A DNA stretch of 57,710 bases, taken from contig CALLHZ010000059.1 of NCBI GenBank assembly GCA_938009115.1, positions 1-57,710 on the forward strand, written 5' to 3'. The notes below the pieces were generated by a model. It was given only the letters and a program-made list of their open reading frames with translations. It ran no database searches and was not told the DNA's origin. This DNA is from an uncultured Clostridia bacterium. Lineage in GTDB: Bacteria; Bacillota; Clostridia; Peptostreptococcales; Anaerovoracaceae. Positions 7,278 through 14,627 of this stretch are shown here, in pieces. The translations under genes and the position numbers were made by a program. Each line of letters begins with the position of its first letter. Positions within the stretch are counted from its first letter, which is position 1.

Positions 7278-9029
7278 CTATAGGATCTGGATCGCATCAA
7301 ACTTGCACGCGCCGACGCAGCTGTTGCACTTGATGCAGATCTGAGTGTCGATTTTATGCGCCCGCTTGGTCCCGCCGGATATGGCGTGGACCGGACAGGC
7401 CTTTCGGCAGAGCCCGCACCCCACGCAGCGGTCTTCGTCGACCACGTATTTGCGGTAGGCCTGGCACTGGCCGGTGGGACAAACGCCGTCCACCACGTGA
7501 GCCAGGTATTCGTCCTTGAATTGAGTGATGGTGCTGATCACTGGATTGGGAGCTGTTTTGCCGAGACCGCAAAGGGCTGTGGCGCAGATGGTGTCGCCCA
7601 GATCCAGCAGGGTCTCGATGGTCTGCCGGGTGCCCCGGGCCTCCACGATGTCGTCCAGCAGCTCCAGCATGATGTGGGTGCCTTCCCGGCAGGGAACGCA
7701 TTTCCCGCAGGACTCTTCCTGTGTGAAGTTCATGAAAAACCGGGCGATGCTCACCATGCAGGTATCCTCGTCCATCACGACCAGTCCGCCGGAGCCGATC
7801 ATGGCGCCGACCTTTTCCAGGCTGTCGAAGTCCAGGGGCAGGTCCAGGTGCGCTTCCGTGAGGCATCCTCCGGAAGGGCCGCCGATTTGGACAGCTTTCA
7901 GCTTCTTCCCATTCTTAACGCCGCCGCCGATGTCGAAAATGACCGAACGCAGCGTCGTGCCCATGGGGACCTCGATCAGCCCCGTATTGTTGACATTGCC
8001 GGTAAGGGCGAAGGCTTTTGTGCCTGCGTTTTTCGGCGTTCCAATGCTCTTGAAGGCCTCGGCGCCCATCAGGATCACTTCGGGCACGTTGGCAAAGGTC
8101 TCCACGTTATTCAGCACCGTGGGTTTCTCGAACAGCCCTTTTTCCACGGTCCTGGGGGGCTTGACCCGGGGCATGCCCCGCTGTCCTTCGATGGAGGCGG
8201 TCAGCGCGCTTCCTTCTCCGCACACGAAAGCGCCTGCACCCAGATTGATGTGGATATCAAAGGAGAAGTCGGTGCCCAGGATCCGGTCGCCCAGGTAGCC
8301 GTGGGCCTTGGCCTGTTCGATGGCGATCTTCAGCCGGTGGACAGCCAGCGGGTATTCGGCGCGGACATAGATGTAACCTGTATGCGCGCCCGTAGCCAGT
8401 CCGGCGATGATCATGCCTTCCAGCATCTTGTGGGGGTCTCCCTCCATGATGCTGCGGTCCATAAATGCGCCGGGATCTCCTTCGTCCGCATTGCATACCA
8501 CATATTTCACGGGTTCGCTTTGCCGTTTCACCTGGACCCACTTTTTCCCTGTCGGAAAGCCGCCGCCGCCCCGGCCCCGAAGATCCGAGCCCAGGACCAC
8601 GTCACAAATCTGGTCCGGCGTCATTTCCCGCATGGCCTTGGACAGTGCCCGGTAGCCACCGGAAGCGATATAGTCTTCGATGCGCTCCGGGTTGATGGCG
8701 CCGCAGTTTTTCATCACGACCCGGGTCTGCTTGTCCAGGAACGCCTGGCCGGCAGCGGGGATCACAGCGGGCGCGTAAGGAACGCCGCCTGCGATGTGGG
8801 CGTCAAAAATCAGCTTTGCCGTATCCGGCGTCACTTTGGTATAACGGGTCATTTGCCCGTTGTCGTCATAGATGTCCACGATCGGCTCCAGGTAGCACAA
8901 GCCGATGCAGCCTGTCACGTCGACGGGTATATCCATTTCTGCGGCGCGGATCTGTTCGGCAAACGCCGCGGCGGTTTTCTTTGCGCCGGATGCGATCCCG
9001 CAGCTTCCTTGTCCTACGAGTATTTTCAT
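7278..9029 (-). CDS. hydB: NAD(P)H-oxidising flavoprotein subunit of trimeric [FeFe] hydrogenase (NuoF-like)
   Basis: 583 residues. An N-terminal thioredoxin-like segment has Cys10 and the C-x3-C of TGCIGLC. The NuoF core has the NAD-binding GRGGGGFPTGKKW and the FMN-binding NADEGDPGAFMDR. The [4Fe-4S] motif is SCGKCVPCREGT with the fourth Cys in ALCGLG. Two C-terminal ferredoxin clusters (CVGCGLCRKACP, CIKCNSCVGACK) distinguish it from complex I NuoF. It would pass electrons between NAD(P)H, ferredoxin and HydA; in known HydABC complexes this is the electron-bifurcating hub. The ATG overlaps the hydC stop by 4 nt. Whether NADH or NADPH (Hnd-type) is used cannot be settled from the sequence. 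Confidence 0.94.
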   Translation of the reverse strand: MKILVGQGSCGIASGAKKTAAAFAEQIRAAEMDIPVDVTGCIGLCYLEPIVDIYDDNGQMTRYTKVTPDTAKLIFDAHIAGGVPYAPAVIPAAGQAFLDKQTRVVMKNCGAINPERIEDYIASGGYRALSKAMREMTPDQICDVVLGSDLRGRGGGGFPTGKKWVQVKRQSEPVKYVVCNADEGDPGAFMDRSIMEGDPHKMLEGMIIAGLATGAHTGYIYVRAEYPLAVHRLKIAIEQAKAHGYLGDRILGTDFSFDIHINLGAGAFVCGEGSALTASIEGQRGMPRVKPPRTVEKGLFEKPTVLNNVETFANVPEVILMGAEAFKSIGTPKNAGTKAFALTGNVNNTGLIEVPMGTTLRSVIFDIGGGVKNGKKLKAVQIGGPSGGCLTEAHLDLPLDFDSLEKVGAMIGSGGLVVMDEDTCMVSIARFFMNFTQEESCGKCVPCREGTHIMLELLDDIVEARGTRQTIETLLDLGDTICATALCGLGKTAPNPVISTITQFKDEYLAHVVDGVCPTGQCQAYRKYVVDEDRCVGCGLCRKACPVHAISGGTKRAHKIDTQICIKCNSCVGACKFDAIQIL

Positions 9030-9553
9030 GCGAGTCCTTCCTTTCTGCGGATGCCTTCCAGTATTTCGACCGCGCTTTCCGGGGTGAGATTGCCGTAAGT
9101 CTCTTCCGAATCTCCCGTCTTGATCATCATGACCGGCGCCAGGCTGCAGCAGCCCAGGCAGGCGACGTTGTTCAGCGTAAATAAATTATCGGGTGTGGTT
9201 TCTTTGTCCTTGACCCCCAGGTCTTCGCAGATGGCCCGCTCCACGGCCAGAGATCCGCTCACATGGCAGGCGGTACCCTGACAGAGAAGGATCAGATACT
9301 TCCCGATGGGATTCAGGCGGAACTGGGAATAGAATGTGACCACCCCAAAGATCTTTGCCTGGGTGTGGCCTGTGGCGTCCGAAATGCGTTTGATGACGTC
9401 TCTGGGCAGATAGCCGTAGATCTCCTGCGCCTTCTGCAATATGATGATCAGATTTCCCTGTACATCTTTGTATTCATCGAGTACCCGGTCCAGCGCTGCA
9501 TACTCACCGCCGCAGCAGTGGGCGCAAGCGTGCTCGTCTCGTTTATGCTCCAT
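9026..9553 (-). CDS. hydC: [2Fe-2S] NuoE-like subunit of trimeric [FeFe] hydrogenase
   Basis: 175 residues, thioredoxin-fold [2Fe-2S] protein. The four ligands are in CQGTACHVSGS and CLGCCSLAP, as in NuoE. An extra N-terminal Cys pair (HACAHCCGG) precedes the four-helix part (DVQGNLIIILQKAQEIYGYLP). It is the first gene of the hydrogenase operon with an AGGAGG site 5 nt before the ATG, and shares a 4-nt stop/start overlap with hydB, typical of a stoichiometric complex. The 5' region holds AT-rich -10-like hexamers, but I could not fix one convincing promoter. Confidence 0.93.
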   Translation of the reverse strand: MEHKRDEHACAHCCGGEYAALDRVLDEYKDVQGNLIIILQKAQEIYGYLPRDVIKRISDATGHTQAKIFGVVTFYSQFRLNPIGKYLILLCQGTACHVSGSLAVERAICEDLGVKDKETTPDNLFTLNNVACLGCCSLAPVMMIKTGDSEETYGNLTPESAVEILEGIRRKEGLA

Positions 9554-9660
9554 GATGTCCTCCTACTTTGTTAAAAAATTATCACAATGGCCTTCAATGT
9601 ATCATATAAAGTGCTTTTCGTAAAGGGGGGAAACGGTAAAATAACAAAAATATTTCGCAC

Positions 9661-9697
9661 CATTAGAAAAACAGGGACGATTTCGCGCCCCTGTTTT
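9661..9697 (-). terminator. intrinsic terminator of the RNHCP gene
   Basis: AAAACAGGG (9668-9676) pairs with CCCTGTTTT (9689-9697). On the minus strand the hairpin ends in a U-rich TTTTTC. It sits about 35 nt beyond the RNHCP stop codon and before the hydrogenase leader, so it separates the two transcripts. Confidence 0.75.
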
Positions 9698-9730
9698 CGG
9701 AACGGACGAAATATTTTCCTTTTTTGGCCC

Positions 9731-10156
9731 TCAGCCCAGGGAACCCTCTCCGCCCATCAGCCTCGTCAGCTCCTCGATCCGCTCCAGGGGGAACGGAGAA
9801 AGGGCTACCGGTTTCATGGCAAGGGACATCAGCTTCATGGGATTGTCGTCGGCGGCGATCCGGTTGGACGACAGCGCACCGCACTGGCGGCAGCGATGGA
9901 TCACGGCCCATTCACCGCCTTTTCGCACCCATATGGCGATGGGATCCATGATCCCGCCGCAGTCGGATTCCCGATCGCCCGGCTCCTCGTCTACATGGAG
10001 ACTGGAAAGGCAGTTGGGACAGTGGTTTCGATGCTCGCTGCCTGCGCCGCCGGGTACTACCGGGCGGCCGCACACCTTGCAGGTGAAGGCCTCGTTGCAG
10101 GCATGGGTTTTATAATATCCTTTTTCGAATGATTTTCTTTTGTTTTCCCGGTTCAT
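9731..10156 (-). CDS. RNHCP-domain zinc-ribbon protein
   Basis: 141 residues. An N-terminal ribbon has FTCKVCGRPVV and the family-defining RNHCPNCLSSLHVD. A second Cys pair lies in HRCRQCGALSSNRI, preceded by IMDPIAIWV. The arrangement suggests two metal-binding knuckles. The biochemical function of the RNHCP family is not established to my knowledge. The ATG follows GAAGGAGG with 8 nt spacing, but that ribosome site is also the 3' strand of a long hairpin in the leader, implying regulated translation. The gene is monocistronic, with its own promoter upstream and a terminator downstream. Confidence 0.85.
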   Translation of the reverse strand: MNRENKRKSFEKGYYKTHACNEAFTCKVCGRPVVPGGAGSEHRNHCPNCLSSLHVDEEPGDRESDCGGIMDPIAIWVRKGGEWAVIHRCRQCGALSSNRIAADDNPMKLMSLAMKPVALSPFPLERIEELTRLMGGEGSLG

Positions 10157-10171
10157 GGGGATCGTCCTCCT

Positions 10172-10213
10172 TCAAAGTATGTGAGATACCTTTGGGAGGC
10201 CTTGCGGATTCAT
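10172..10213 (-). CDS. leader mini-ORF 2 (13 codons) of the RNHCP gene
   Basis: ATG in the loop of hairpin 1 encodes MNPQGLPKVSHIL and stops 2 nt before the GGAGG of the RNHCP gene. Its own ribosome site is GGGAGG, 9 nt upstream, which is also the 5' arm of hairpin 1. A ribosome reading it would unwind hairpin 2 and free the downstream site. Translation is inferred only from these signals. Confidence 0.45.
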   Translation of the reverse strand: MNPQGLPKVSHIL

Positions 10214-10230
10214 TGACGCAAACCTCCCGG

Positions 10231-10269
10231 TCAGCGCACAATCTCCATTCCGTTTGTAAAGTTTTTCAT
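10231..10269 (-). CDS. leader peptide mini-ORF 1 (12 codons) of the RNHCP gene
   Basis: MKNFTNGMEIVR is preceded by AAAGGAGAG at 6 nt spacing, a strong initiation site. It ends 2 nt before the first pairing base of hairpin 1, so a ribosome paused near its end would cover the GGGAGG arm and let the SD-sequestering hairpin 2 form. The position matches known leader peptides. No run of one amino acid codon is seen, so a drug- or peptide-sensing stall is likelier than amino-acid starvation control. Confidence 0.6.
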   Translation of the reverse strand: MKNFTNGMEIVR

Positions 10270-10313
10270 GCAGTACTCTCCTTTATATGCTTCCGGCTTT
10301 CCAGCCAGAGGCC

Positions 10314-10342
10314 AGTATAGCAAACTTGTAAGGGGAAATCAA
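10314..10342 (-). promoter_or_regulatory. sigma-A promoter of the RNHCP leader
   Basis: TTGATT (10337-10342) and TATACT (10314-10319) are separated by exactly 17 nt on the minus strand. The predicted start near 10307 gives a leader of about 150 nt. It lies just past the stop of the PHP gene. Confidence 0.7.
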
Positions 10343-10354
10343 GAGGCCGGCCTG

Positions 10355-11170
10355 TCATTCCAGCGTGAGAAATACCGGCTTCCGCTCCCGGAACACACAG
10401 TAATAATGAAAACCGCAGTCCTTCACGATCGCAGCGGCGCGGTCAAAGGCCATCCCGATCCGGTCGGATCTGTGGGCGTCTGAGCCAAAGGTCAGGATTT
10501 CCCCGCCCATTTCCCGGTAGCGCCGCAGGATCGATGTATCGGGGCCGGGCTGGCCCATGCCGATATATAGGCTTTTGGTGTTGCATTCCAGCCCCTTGCC
10601 TTTGGCGATGAGAGTCCGCAGGATCTCGTCCAGCACGTCGGCGTATTTTTCGTAGGTGAAATTGCGGTTGCGCATCGGAAGGTCTCTCAAAATAAAATCC
10701 AAATGCCCGGCCACGTCGTAAGCGTCCGTCGATCGCAGATTCTCCAGCTCTGTCACAAAATAGTCTCTGCAGGCGCCTTCTTCAGAACGGTCTTCATAGA
10801 GGGAGGGATCCTCGGTGTCCCGGCCGCCGAAGCAATGAGTGGATCCGATGATAAAATCAAAGGGGTAGGACCGGACGTAGCGGTCCAGCATTTCGCCCAG
10901 ATGAGGCTGCAGGCCCAGCTCCAGACCCAGCAGTACCTCGATCCGCCCGGCGTATTTTTCCTTGAGCCTTCCGATCCCCGCAAGGTAGCCCTCCGTGTCC
11001 CCTGTGTCCGAAAGCAAATAATTCAGATGACCCGGGGGGAAATCGTAATCCTGGTGGTCCGTAATAGCAATGTGGCTCATGCCCAGGCCCAAAGCCCGCC
11101 GTATCTGGTCCTCGGCAGGTGCCTGAGAATCGCTGGAATACCAGCTGTGAACGTGCATATCTGAAATCAT
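10355..11170 (-). CDS. PHP-domain phosphatase, histidinol-phosphatase-like (HisK type)
   Basis: 271 residues. PHP metal-binding motifs are DMHVHSWYS at the N-terminus, AITDHQDYD, the ELGL segment, GSTHCF, and the C-terminal FGSDAHRSDRIG. The family cleaves phosphomonoesters; the closest named relative is HisJ/HisK histidinol phosphatase. The start is the ATG overlapping the histidine kinase stop (ATGA). No histidine-biosynthesis gene is present in the window. Coupling to a two-component operon suggests a regulatory or other phosphatase substrate instead; that is inference. Confidence 0.83.
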   Translation of the reverse strand: MISDMHVHSWYSSDSQAPAEDQIRRALGLGMSHIAITDHQDYDFPPGHLNYLLSDTGDTEGYLAGIGRLKEKYAGRIEVLLGLELGLQPHLGEMLDRYVRSYPFDFIIGSTHCFGGRDTEDPSLYEDRSEEGACRDYFVTELENLRSTDAYDVAGHLDFILRDLPMRNRNFTYEKYADVLDEILRTLIAKGKGLECNTKSLYIGMGQPGPDTSILRRYREMGGEILTFGSDAHRSDRIGMAFDRAAAIVKDCGFHYYCVFRERKPVFLTLE

Positions 11171-12663
11171 GCCTTGCTTTCCCCCTTTTCCGACGCCGCG
11201 GCAGGGATGGTTTTGGGGATCACGATGGAGACCCTTGTCCCGATATCCTGGCGGCTCAGCACCTCCATGTGCCCGCCGTGACGCTCGGCGATCCACCGGG
11301 CGATGGACAGACCCAATCCGGTCCCGCCGGTGCTCTTGGCTCGAGACTCATCCGCGCGGTAAAACCGGTCAAACACCCGGGGAACCGCCTCCGGCGGGAT
11401 GCCGATCCCCTCATCCTGAACGGTCAGATGGATCTGTTCTCCCTTTTCCGAGACCGACAGCGTGATGGTACCCCCGGCATTACTGTATTTGATGGCGTTG
11501 TCGATCAGGATCCGCAGGGCCTGCTTGATCAGGGCCTTGTCCGCGTAGATCGACGCGCTCCGGACGTTGGAAACAAAATCGTGTCCGCTGTCGATCATCT
11601 GGGTTTCCCGCAGCACCTCTGCCGCCAGGACCGACAAATCAAAAGTCTCAGGCTGCAAATGCATCGTGTTGCTGTCCCCCCTGGCCAGGAACAACAGCTG
11701 TTCTACCAGGCCTTTCATATTGGCCGCCTCTTCCTTGATAGCCTTGATGCTCTCATCCAGCGTCTTTTCATCACTCTTCCCCCAGCGGTCCAGCAGGTTG
11801 GCATAGCCCTCGATCACGGAGATCGGCGTCCGCAGCTCATGGGAGGCGTCGGATACAAAACGGATCTGAGAACGATAGGAATCGTTGATGCGGTCCAGCA
11901 TACTGTTGATGGCGGCCGCCAAGCCCTGAAGCTCGCGCTCTGTTTCGTCCACGGAGATCCTCGTATCCAGCTTTGCGGCATTGATGGCGTTCAGCTTGAT
12001 CGCCAGATCCTCCATTTTTTCGGCGTCGAAATCCGAGCCGGCCAAGTTCAAGGTTCGTGCCGTTTCGGCCAGGGCCACAATGGGCTGCAGGGTTTTGCGG
12101 ATCAGTTGAGCCCCGGAAAAGACCGTGCCGAGAAGAAGGACGATCTGGAGAAGAAGCAACGCTGTCATTATCTGCTTCAGGCCGATCACCGAAGGCCCCA
12201 TGTCCACGGAGACCCGGTAGGTCTGATTGCCTGAAATAAATTCGTATTCATATACAAGCGATGTGATCCGCTCCCGCAAAGGAAGGCTTTCGTCGGCATC
12301 CAGGCGATAATTTCTGGCGCCGTCCCGGGTTTCCTCCGGCGCAAAAGGCCGAAATCCTTCGGGGAGCACATAGCCCTGAGGATTTCGCAACAACCGCTCG
12401 AGACGGTATCCGCTGATCTGCGCCCAAGGATCGTTCTGTTGAGACGGCATGCCGTATTCGGCCACGATCTCCACGGCTTGCGCCAGTGTTTTTTCCGTGC
12501 GAAGCAATGTCACCGTTCCGAAAGCGACGCACAAAAAAAGGTCCGTCGCGACAAAAATGCCCAGCATGCGCAGCAGCAGCCGCGAGTTGAGCTTGTACAC
12601 CAGGGAGGCACGCACCTTCCGGTTCTTTTGATCCTGCTTTTTGTTCTGCTGATAGTTATTCAT
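11167..12663 (-). CDS. membrane sensor histidine kinase (HAMP-HisKA-HATPase)
   Basis: 498 residues. A cytoplasmic basic N-terminus is followed by TM1 (LLLRMLGIFVATDLFLCVAFG, shown as ~31-51), an extracytoplasmic sensor of ~120 residues, TM2 (ALLLLQIVLLLGTVFSGA), HAMP, and the dimerisation helix SDASHELRTPISVIEGY with phospho-acceptor His275. The ATP domain shows DNAIKYS (N box), DEGIGIPPE (G1), FDRFYR (F box) and GGTGLGLSIA (G2). The stop overlaps the PHP start and its start overlaps the response regulator stop by 8 nt. It will phosphorylate that regulator; the stimulus cannot be deduced. Confidence 0.95.
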   Translation of the reverse strand: MNNYQQNKKQDQKNRKVRASLVYKLNSRLLLRMLGIFVATDLFLCVAFGTVTLLRTEKTLAQAVEIVAEYGMPSQQNDPWAQISGYRLERLLRNPQGYVLPEGFRPFAPEETRDGARNYRLDADESLPLRERITSLVYEYEFISGNQTYRVSVDMGPSVIGLKQIMTALLLLQIVLLLGTVFSGAQLIRKTLQPIVALAETARTLNLAGSDFDAEKMEDLAIKLNAINAAKLDTRISVDETERELQGLAAAINSMLDRINDSYRSQIRFVSDASHELRTPISVIEGYANLLDRWGKSDEKTLDESIKAIKEEAANMKGLVEQLLFLARGDSNTMHLQPETFDLSVLAAEVLRETQMIDSGHDFVSNVRSASIYADKALIKQALRILIDNAIKYSNAGGTITLSVSEKGEQIHLTVQDEGIGIPPEAVPRVFDRFYRADESRAKSTGGTGLGLSIARWIAERHGGHMEVLSRQDIGTRVSIVIPKTIPAAASEKGESKA

Positions 12664-13336
12664 CTTTGATCACATAACCTACGCCCCTGACCGTATGGAT
12701 CAGTTTGATGTCGAACGCATCATCGATCTTGGCCCGCAGGAAACGGATGTAAACATCGACGGCATTGGTGCCGCCGTCAAACTCGTAATCCCATACGTTG
12801 TCCAGCAGTGTCTCTCTGGACAGCACCAACCCTTTATTCTTCAGCATATAGTGCAGCAGGTCGAACTCTCTTTTGGTAAGGTCCACGGACACCGCGCCCG
12901 CATGGACTGTGCGTCTTGCGGCGTCCAGTGTCACTCCGCAGGCCGACAGCACTTCCGAAGCAGCGGCCGGGGGTGTCTGTTTGCGAAGACAGGTGCGGAT
13001 CCTGGCCAGCAGCTCTTCAATGGCAAAGGGCTTTGTCAGATAATCGTCGGCACCGCCGTCCAGTCCTGCGACCTTGTCGTCCACGCTGTCCCGGGCCGTA
13101 AGCATAATAACAGGGATGGAAGACCTGCGCCTGATGCGGCGCAGGACCTCCATCCCGCTGATTTTCGGCAGCATGATATCCAGCAGGATCAAATCGAATT
13201 CCCCTGTCTCGGCGAGCTCCAGGCCGCTTCTTCCGTCAAAAGCCTTCGTGACCGCGTACCCCTCATAGGTCAGCTCCAGCTCCACGAAGCGGGCGAGTTT
13301 TTCCTCATCCTCGATCAACAGTATCCTTGCACTCAT
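12656..13336 (-). CDS. OmpR/PhoB-family response regulator
   Basis: 226 residues. The receiver has the acidic pocket IEDEE, the phospho-acceptor Asp53 in LLDIMLP, Thr in MLTAR and Lys in TKPF. The C-terminal winged helix carries LTKREFDLLHYMLKN and IRFLRAKID ... HTVRGVGYVI. The start is the ATG 5 nt after GCAGG; an in-frame GTG two codons earlier is an alternative. It pairs with the overlapping histidine kinase gene. Confidence 0.95.
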   Translation of the reverse strand: MSARILLIEDEEKLARFVELELTYEGYAVTKAFDGRSGLELAETGEFDLILLDIMLPKISGMEVLRRIRRRSSIPVIMLTARDSVDDKVAGLDGGADDYLTKPFAIEELLARIRTCLRKQTPPAAASEVLSACGVTLDAARRTVHAGAVSVDLTKREFDLLHYMLKNKGLVLSRETLLDNVWDYEFDGGTNAVDVYIRFLRAKIDDAFDIKLIHTVRGVGYVIKDE

Positions 13337-13355
13337 ATACACCTGCCATTCATTG

Positions 13356-13916
13356 TTACTTTGCCTCGGATTGTCCGTCCATCACAGAGCGCTTGATGCT
13401 TTCCGCGGTGTTTGCCGCAGCATCCATGGCGTTGTTCACAGCATCCTTTCCAAAGTCCGGTCCTGTAAAGATATAGCGGCATCCGCAGAACAAGCCGATC
13501 ACCAGCAGAGGTACCGTCACCCAGAAGAAGAGGAACATCATGAGCACCAGGATCGTGATGGAGATCGTCGTCTTGACCTCACCGTCCTTGATGACCTGCA
13601 TGTTGTTGATATTTCCCCTGTGGATGATCTGTCCGCAGAATCTTAAGAACCGCTTGAAAGGACCTTCCTGTCCTTCTTTGTGGCCGTGGGAATATTTTTT
13701 CCACTGCTTGCCACAGGGCACTACTTCCGGTTCCGGCGCGCTCTTTTCGCTGCTGTAGTAGCCGCCGCCCGGAGGAGGAGCCACATTACCCTTCTTCTCC
13801 AGCTGGATCAACGCCTCCAGCACATCGCCGTTGGACGCTTCCAACGCGGCCTTGGCCTCATCATAGCTTACATTAGCCCGTTCCCGAAGCTTTTCTACCT
13901 GTTCCAAAGTAATCAT
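13356..13916 (-). CDS. DUF4342 (UBA-like) membrane protein
   Basis: 186 residues. Residues 1-45 form a UBA/EF-Ts-N-like three-helix domain (VEKLRERANVSYDEAKAALEASNGDVLEALIQLEKKG) typical of DUF4342. A Gly/Pro-rich linker follows, then a cytoplasmic basic stretch and a single broad hydrophobic region (ITILVLMMFLFFWVTVPLLVIGLF). The start follows AAGGAGG by 7 nt. An inverted repeat TTGATTG...CAATCAA (13930-13936 / 13955-13961) and a TTGCGC-16-TATGAT promoter lie immediately upstream. It heads the operon with the two-component pair (19 nt gap) and could be an accessory membrane partner. The molecular function is unknown. Confidence 0.82.
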   Translation of the reverse strand: MITLEQVEKLRERANVSYDEAKAALEASNGDVLEALIQLEKKGNVAPPPGGGYYSSEKSAPEPEVVPCGKQWKKYSHGHKEGQEGPFKRFLRFCGQIIHRGNINNMQVIKDGEVKTTISITILVLMMFLFFWVTVPLLVIGLFCGCRYIFTGPDFGKDAVNNAMDAAANTAESIKRSVMDGQSEAK

Positions 13917-13993
13917 TTTCAATACCTCCTTGATTGATTGTGAAATCATCATACCAATCAAGGCTTAAAGCGCAATTTGGGCAAAATTAAAAA

Positions 13994-14020
13994 CACATTA
14001 AAAGAAAATAAGTATTTTCT
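13994..14020 (-). terminator. possible AT-rich terminator of the flavodoxin gene
   Basis: AGAAAATA (14003-14010) and TATTTTCT (14013-14020) can pair directly after the flavodoxin stop. On the minus strand TTTTAATG follows. The stem is entirely A/T except for one G-C pair, so termination efficiency is doubtful. Confidence 0.35.
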
Positions 14021-14021
14021 G

Positions 14022-14588
14022 CTATTCGCCGCTTCCCGAAGCCGTCAGGGATCTCACATAAGCCACCAGGGGCTCAATGGTCGCCGGGTCCGTAAAATCC
14101 ACGGTCTGGCCGTAGGTTTCCAGGAGCTCGTCATCCTCGGAGGTTCGCTTGTCCGGGGCTTTCTTGAGTGTGGCTTTGCGCACCATGCCCATCATGGCCT
14201 TGTGGGGGATGCTGAGCTTTGCATAATCCATGCCGCCCCGCAGGTGAAAGACCTTGATCTTCTCCTGCATCTCAGCGGACATGGCTTTTTTCAGACTCTC
14301 CTTGATGCTGTCGGTATTGCTTGCGCGGCTGACGTCTGCCAGGCCGCAGGTGAAGAGGATCAGATTTTTGTCCGTCAGGCTTTCATAGTTTTTTGTGATC
14401 AGCTCGAGGCCGGAAACGCCTCCCGCATAGAGTCCGCCTCCGTACACGATGGTATCGTATGCTTTCAGGTCCTCTGCCTTTACATTTTTTCTTTCCAGAA
14501 GGTCGCAGGACAGGGCCTCTGCGATCCACTGGGCGTACTTCTTTGTCGAACCGTACTTCGACTGGAATACAACAGCTGTTTTGCTCAT
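14022..14588 (-). CDS. flavodoxin-domain protein (HemG/FMN-binding type)
   Basis: 188 residues. The FMN phosphate loop is FQSKYGSTKKYA, followed by the flavodoxin strand YDTIVYGGGLYAGGV and LILFTCGLADV. The length and C-terminal region (HKAMMGMVRKA) resemble the flavodoxin_5 group that includes protoporphyrinogen oxidase HemG. No haem biosynthesis genes are nearby, so a general FMN electron carrier or quinone-linked oxidoreductase is equally plausible. It stands between the DUF4342 operon and the ZIP transporter gene and is probably monocistronic. Confidence 0.85.
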   Translation of the reverse strand: MSKTAVVFQSKYGSTKKYAQWIAEALSCDLLERKNVKAEDLKAYDTIVYGGGLYAGGVSGLELITKNYESLTDKNLILFTCGLADVSRASNTDSIKESLKKAMSAEMQEKIKVFHLRGGMDYAKLSIPHKAMMGMVRKATLKKAPDKRTSEDDELLETYGQTVDFTDPATIEPLVAYVRSLTASGSGE

Positions 14589-14627
14589 TTTCCTTCACCT
14601 CAATATCAATAGACTCATTCTTGTGGA

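Larger units (their letters stand above)
10166..10280 (-). promoter_or_regulatory. RNHCP leader: attenuator with two mutually exclusive hairpins
   Basis: In RNA order, hairpin 1 pairs GGGAGG-U-UUGCG with CGCAA-GG-CCUCCC (10228 to 10194). Hairpin 2 pairs CCUCC-CAAAG-(G)-UAU with AUA-CUUUG-AA-GGAGG (10199 to 10166), and its last strand is the Shine-Dalgarno of the RNHCP gene. The two share positions 10194-10199, so only one can form. A 12-codon mini-ORF ends 2 nt before hairpin 1, and a second mini-ORF starts inside its loop. The layout is that of ribosome-controlled translational attenuation. The inducing signal is unknown. Confidence 0.7.

Noticed and set aside
5493..7283. A 596-codon open frame on the plus strand opposite hydA
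   Set aside because: It mirrors hydA codon for codon, lacks a ribosome site, and its product (rich in His, Asp and Gly) has no recognisable motif. Long antisense frames arise from the GC-rich third positions here.
7356..9098. A 580-codon open frame opposite hydB
   Set aside because: Same reason: a shadow of hydB with no signals of its own.
11171..11296. A longer N-terminus for the PHP phosphatase
   Set aside because: The extra 42 residues lie wholly inside the histidine kinase gene, are Arg/Gly-rich and have no SD; the overlap ATGA start fits the DMHVHS family start.
13930..13961. TTGATTG/CAATCAA inverted repeat upstream of the DUF4342 gene as an independent operator
   Set aside because: The 7-bp arms are short and partly coincide with promoter and SD sequences; noted under the gene only.
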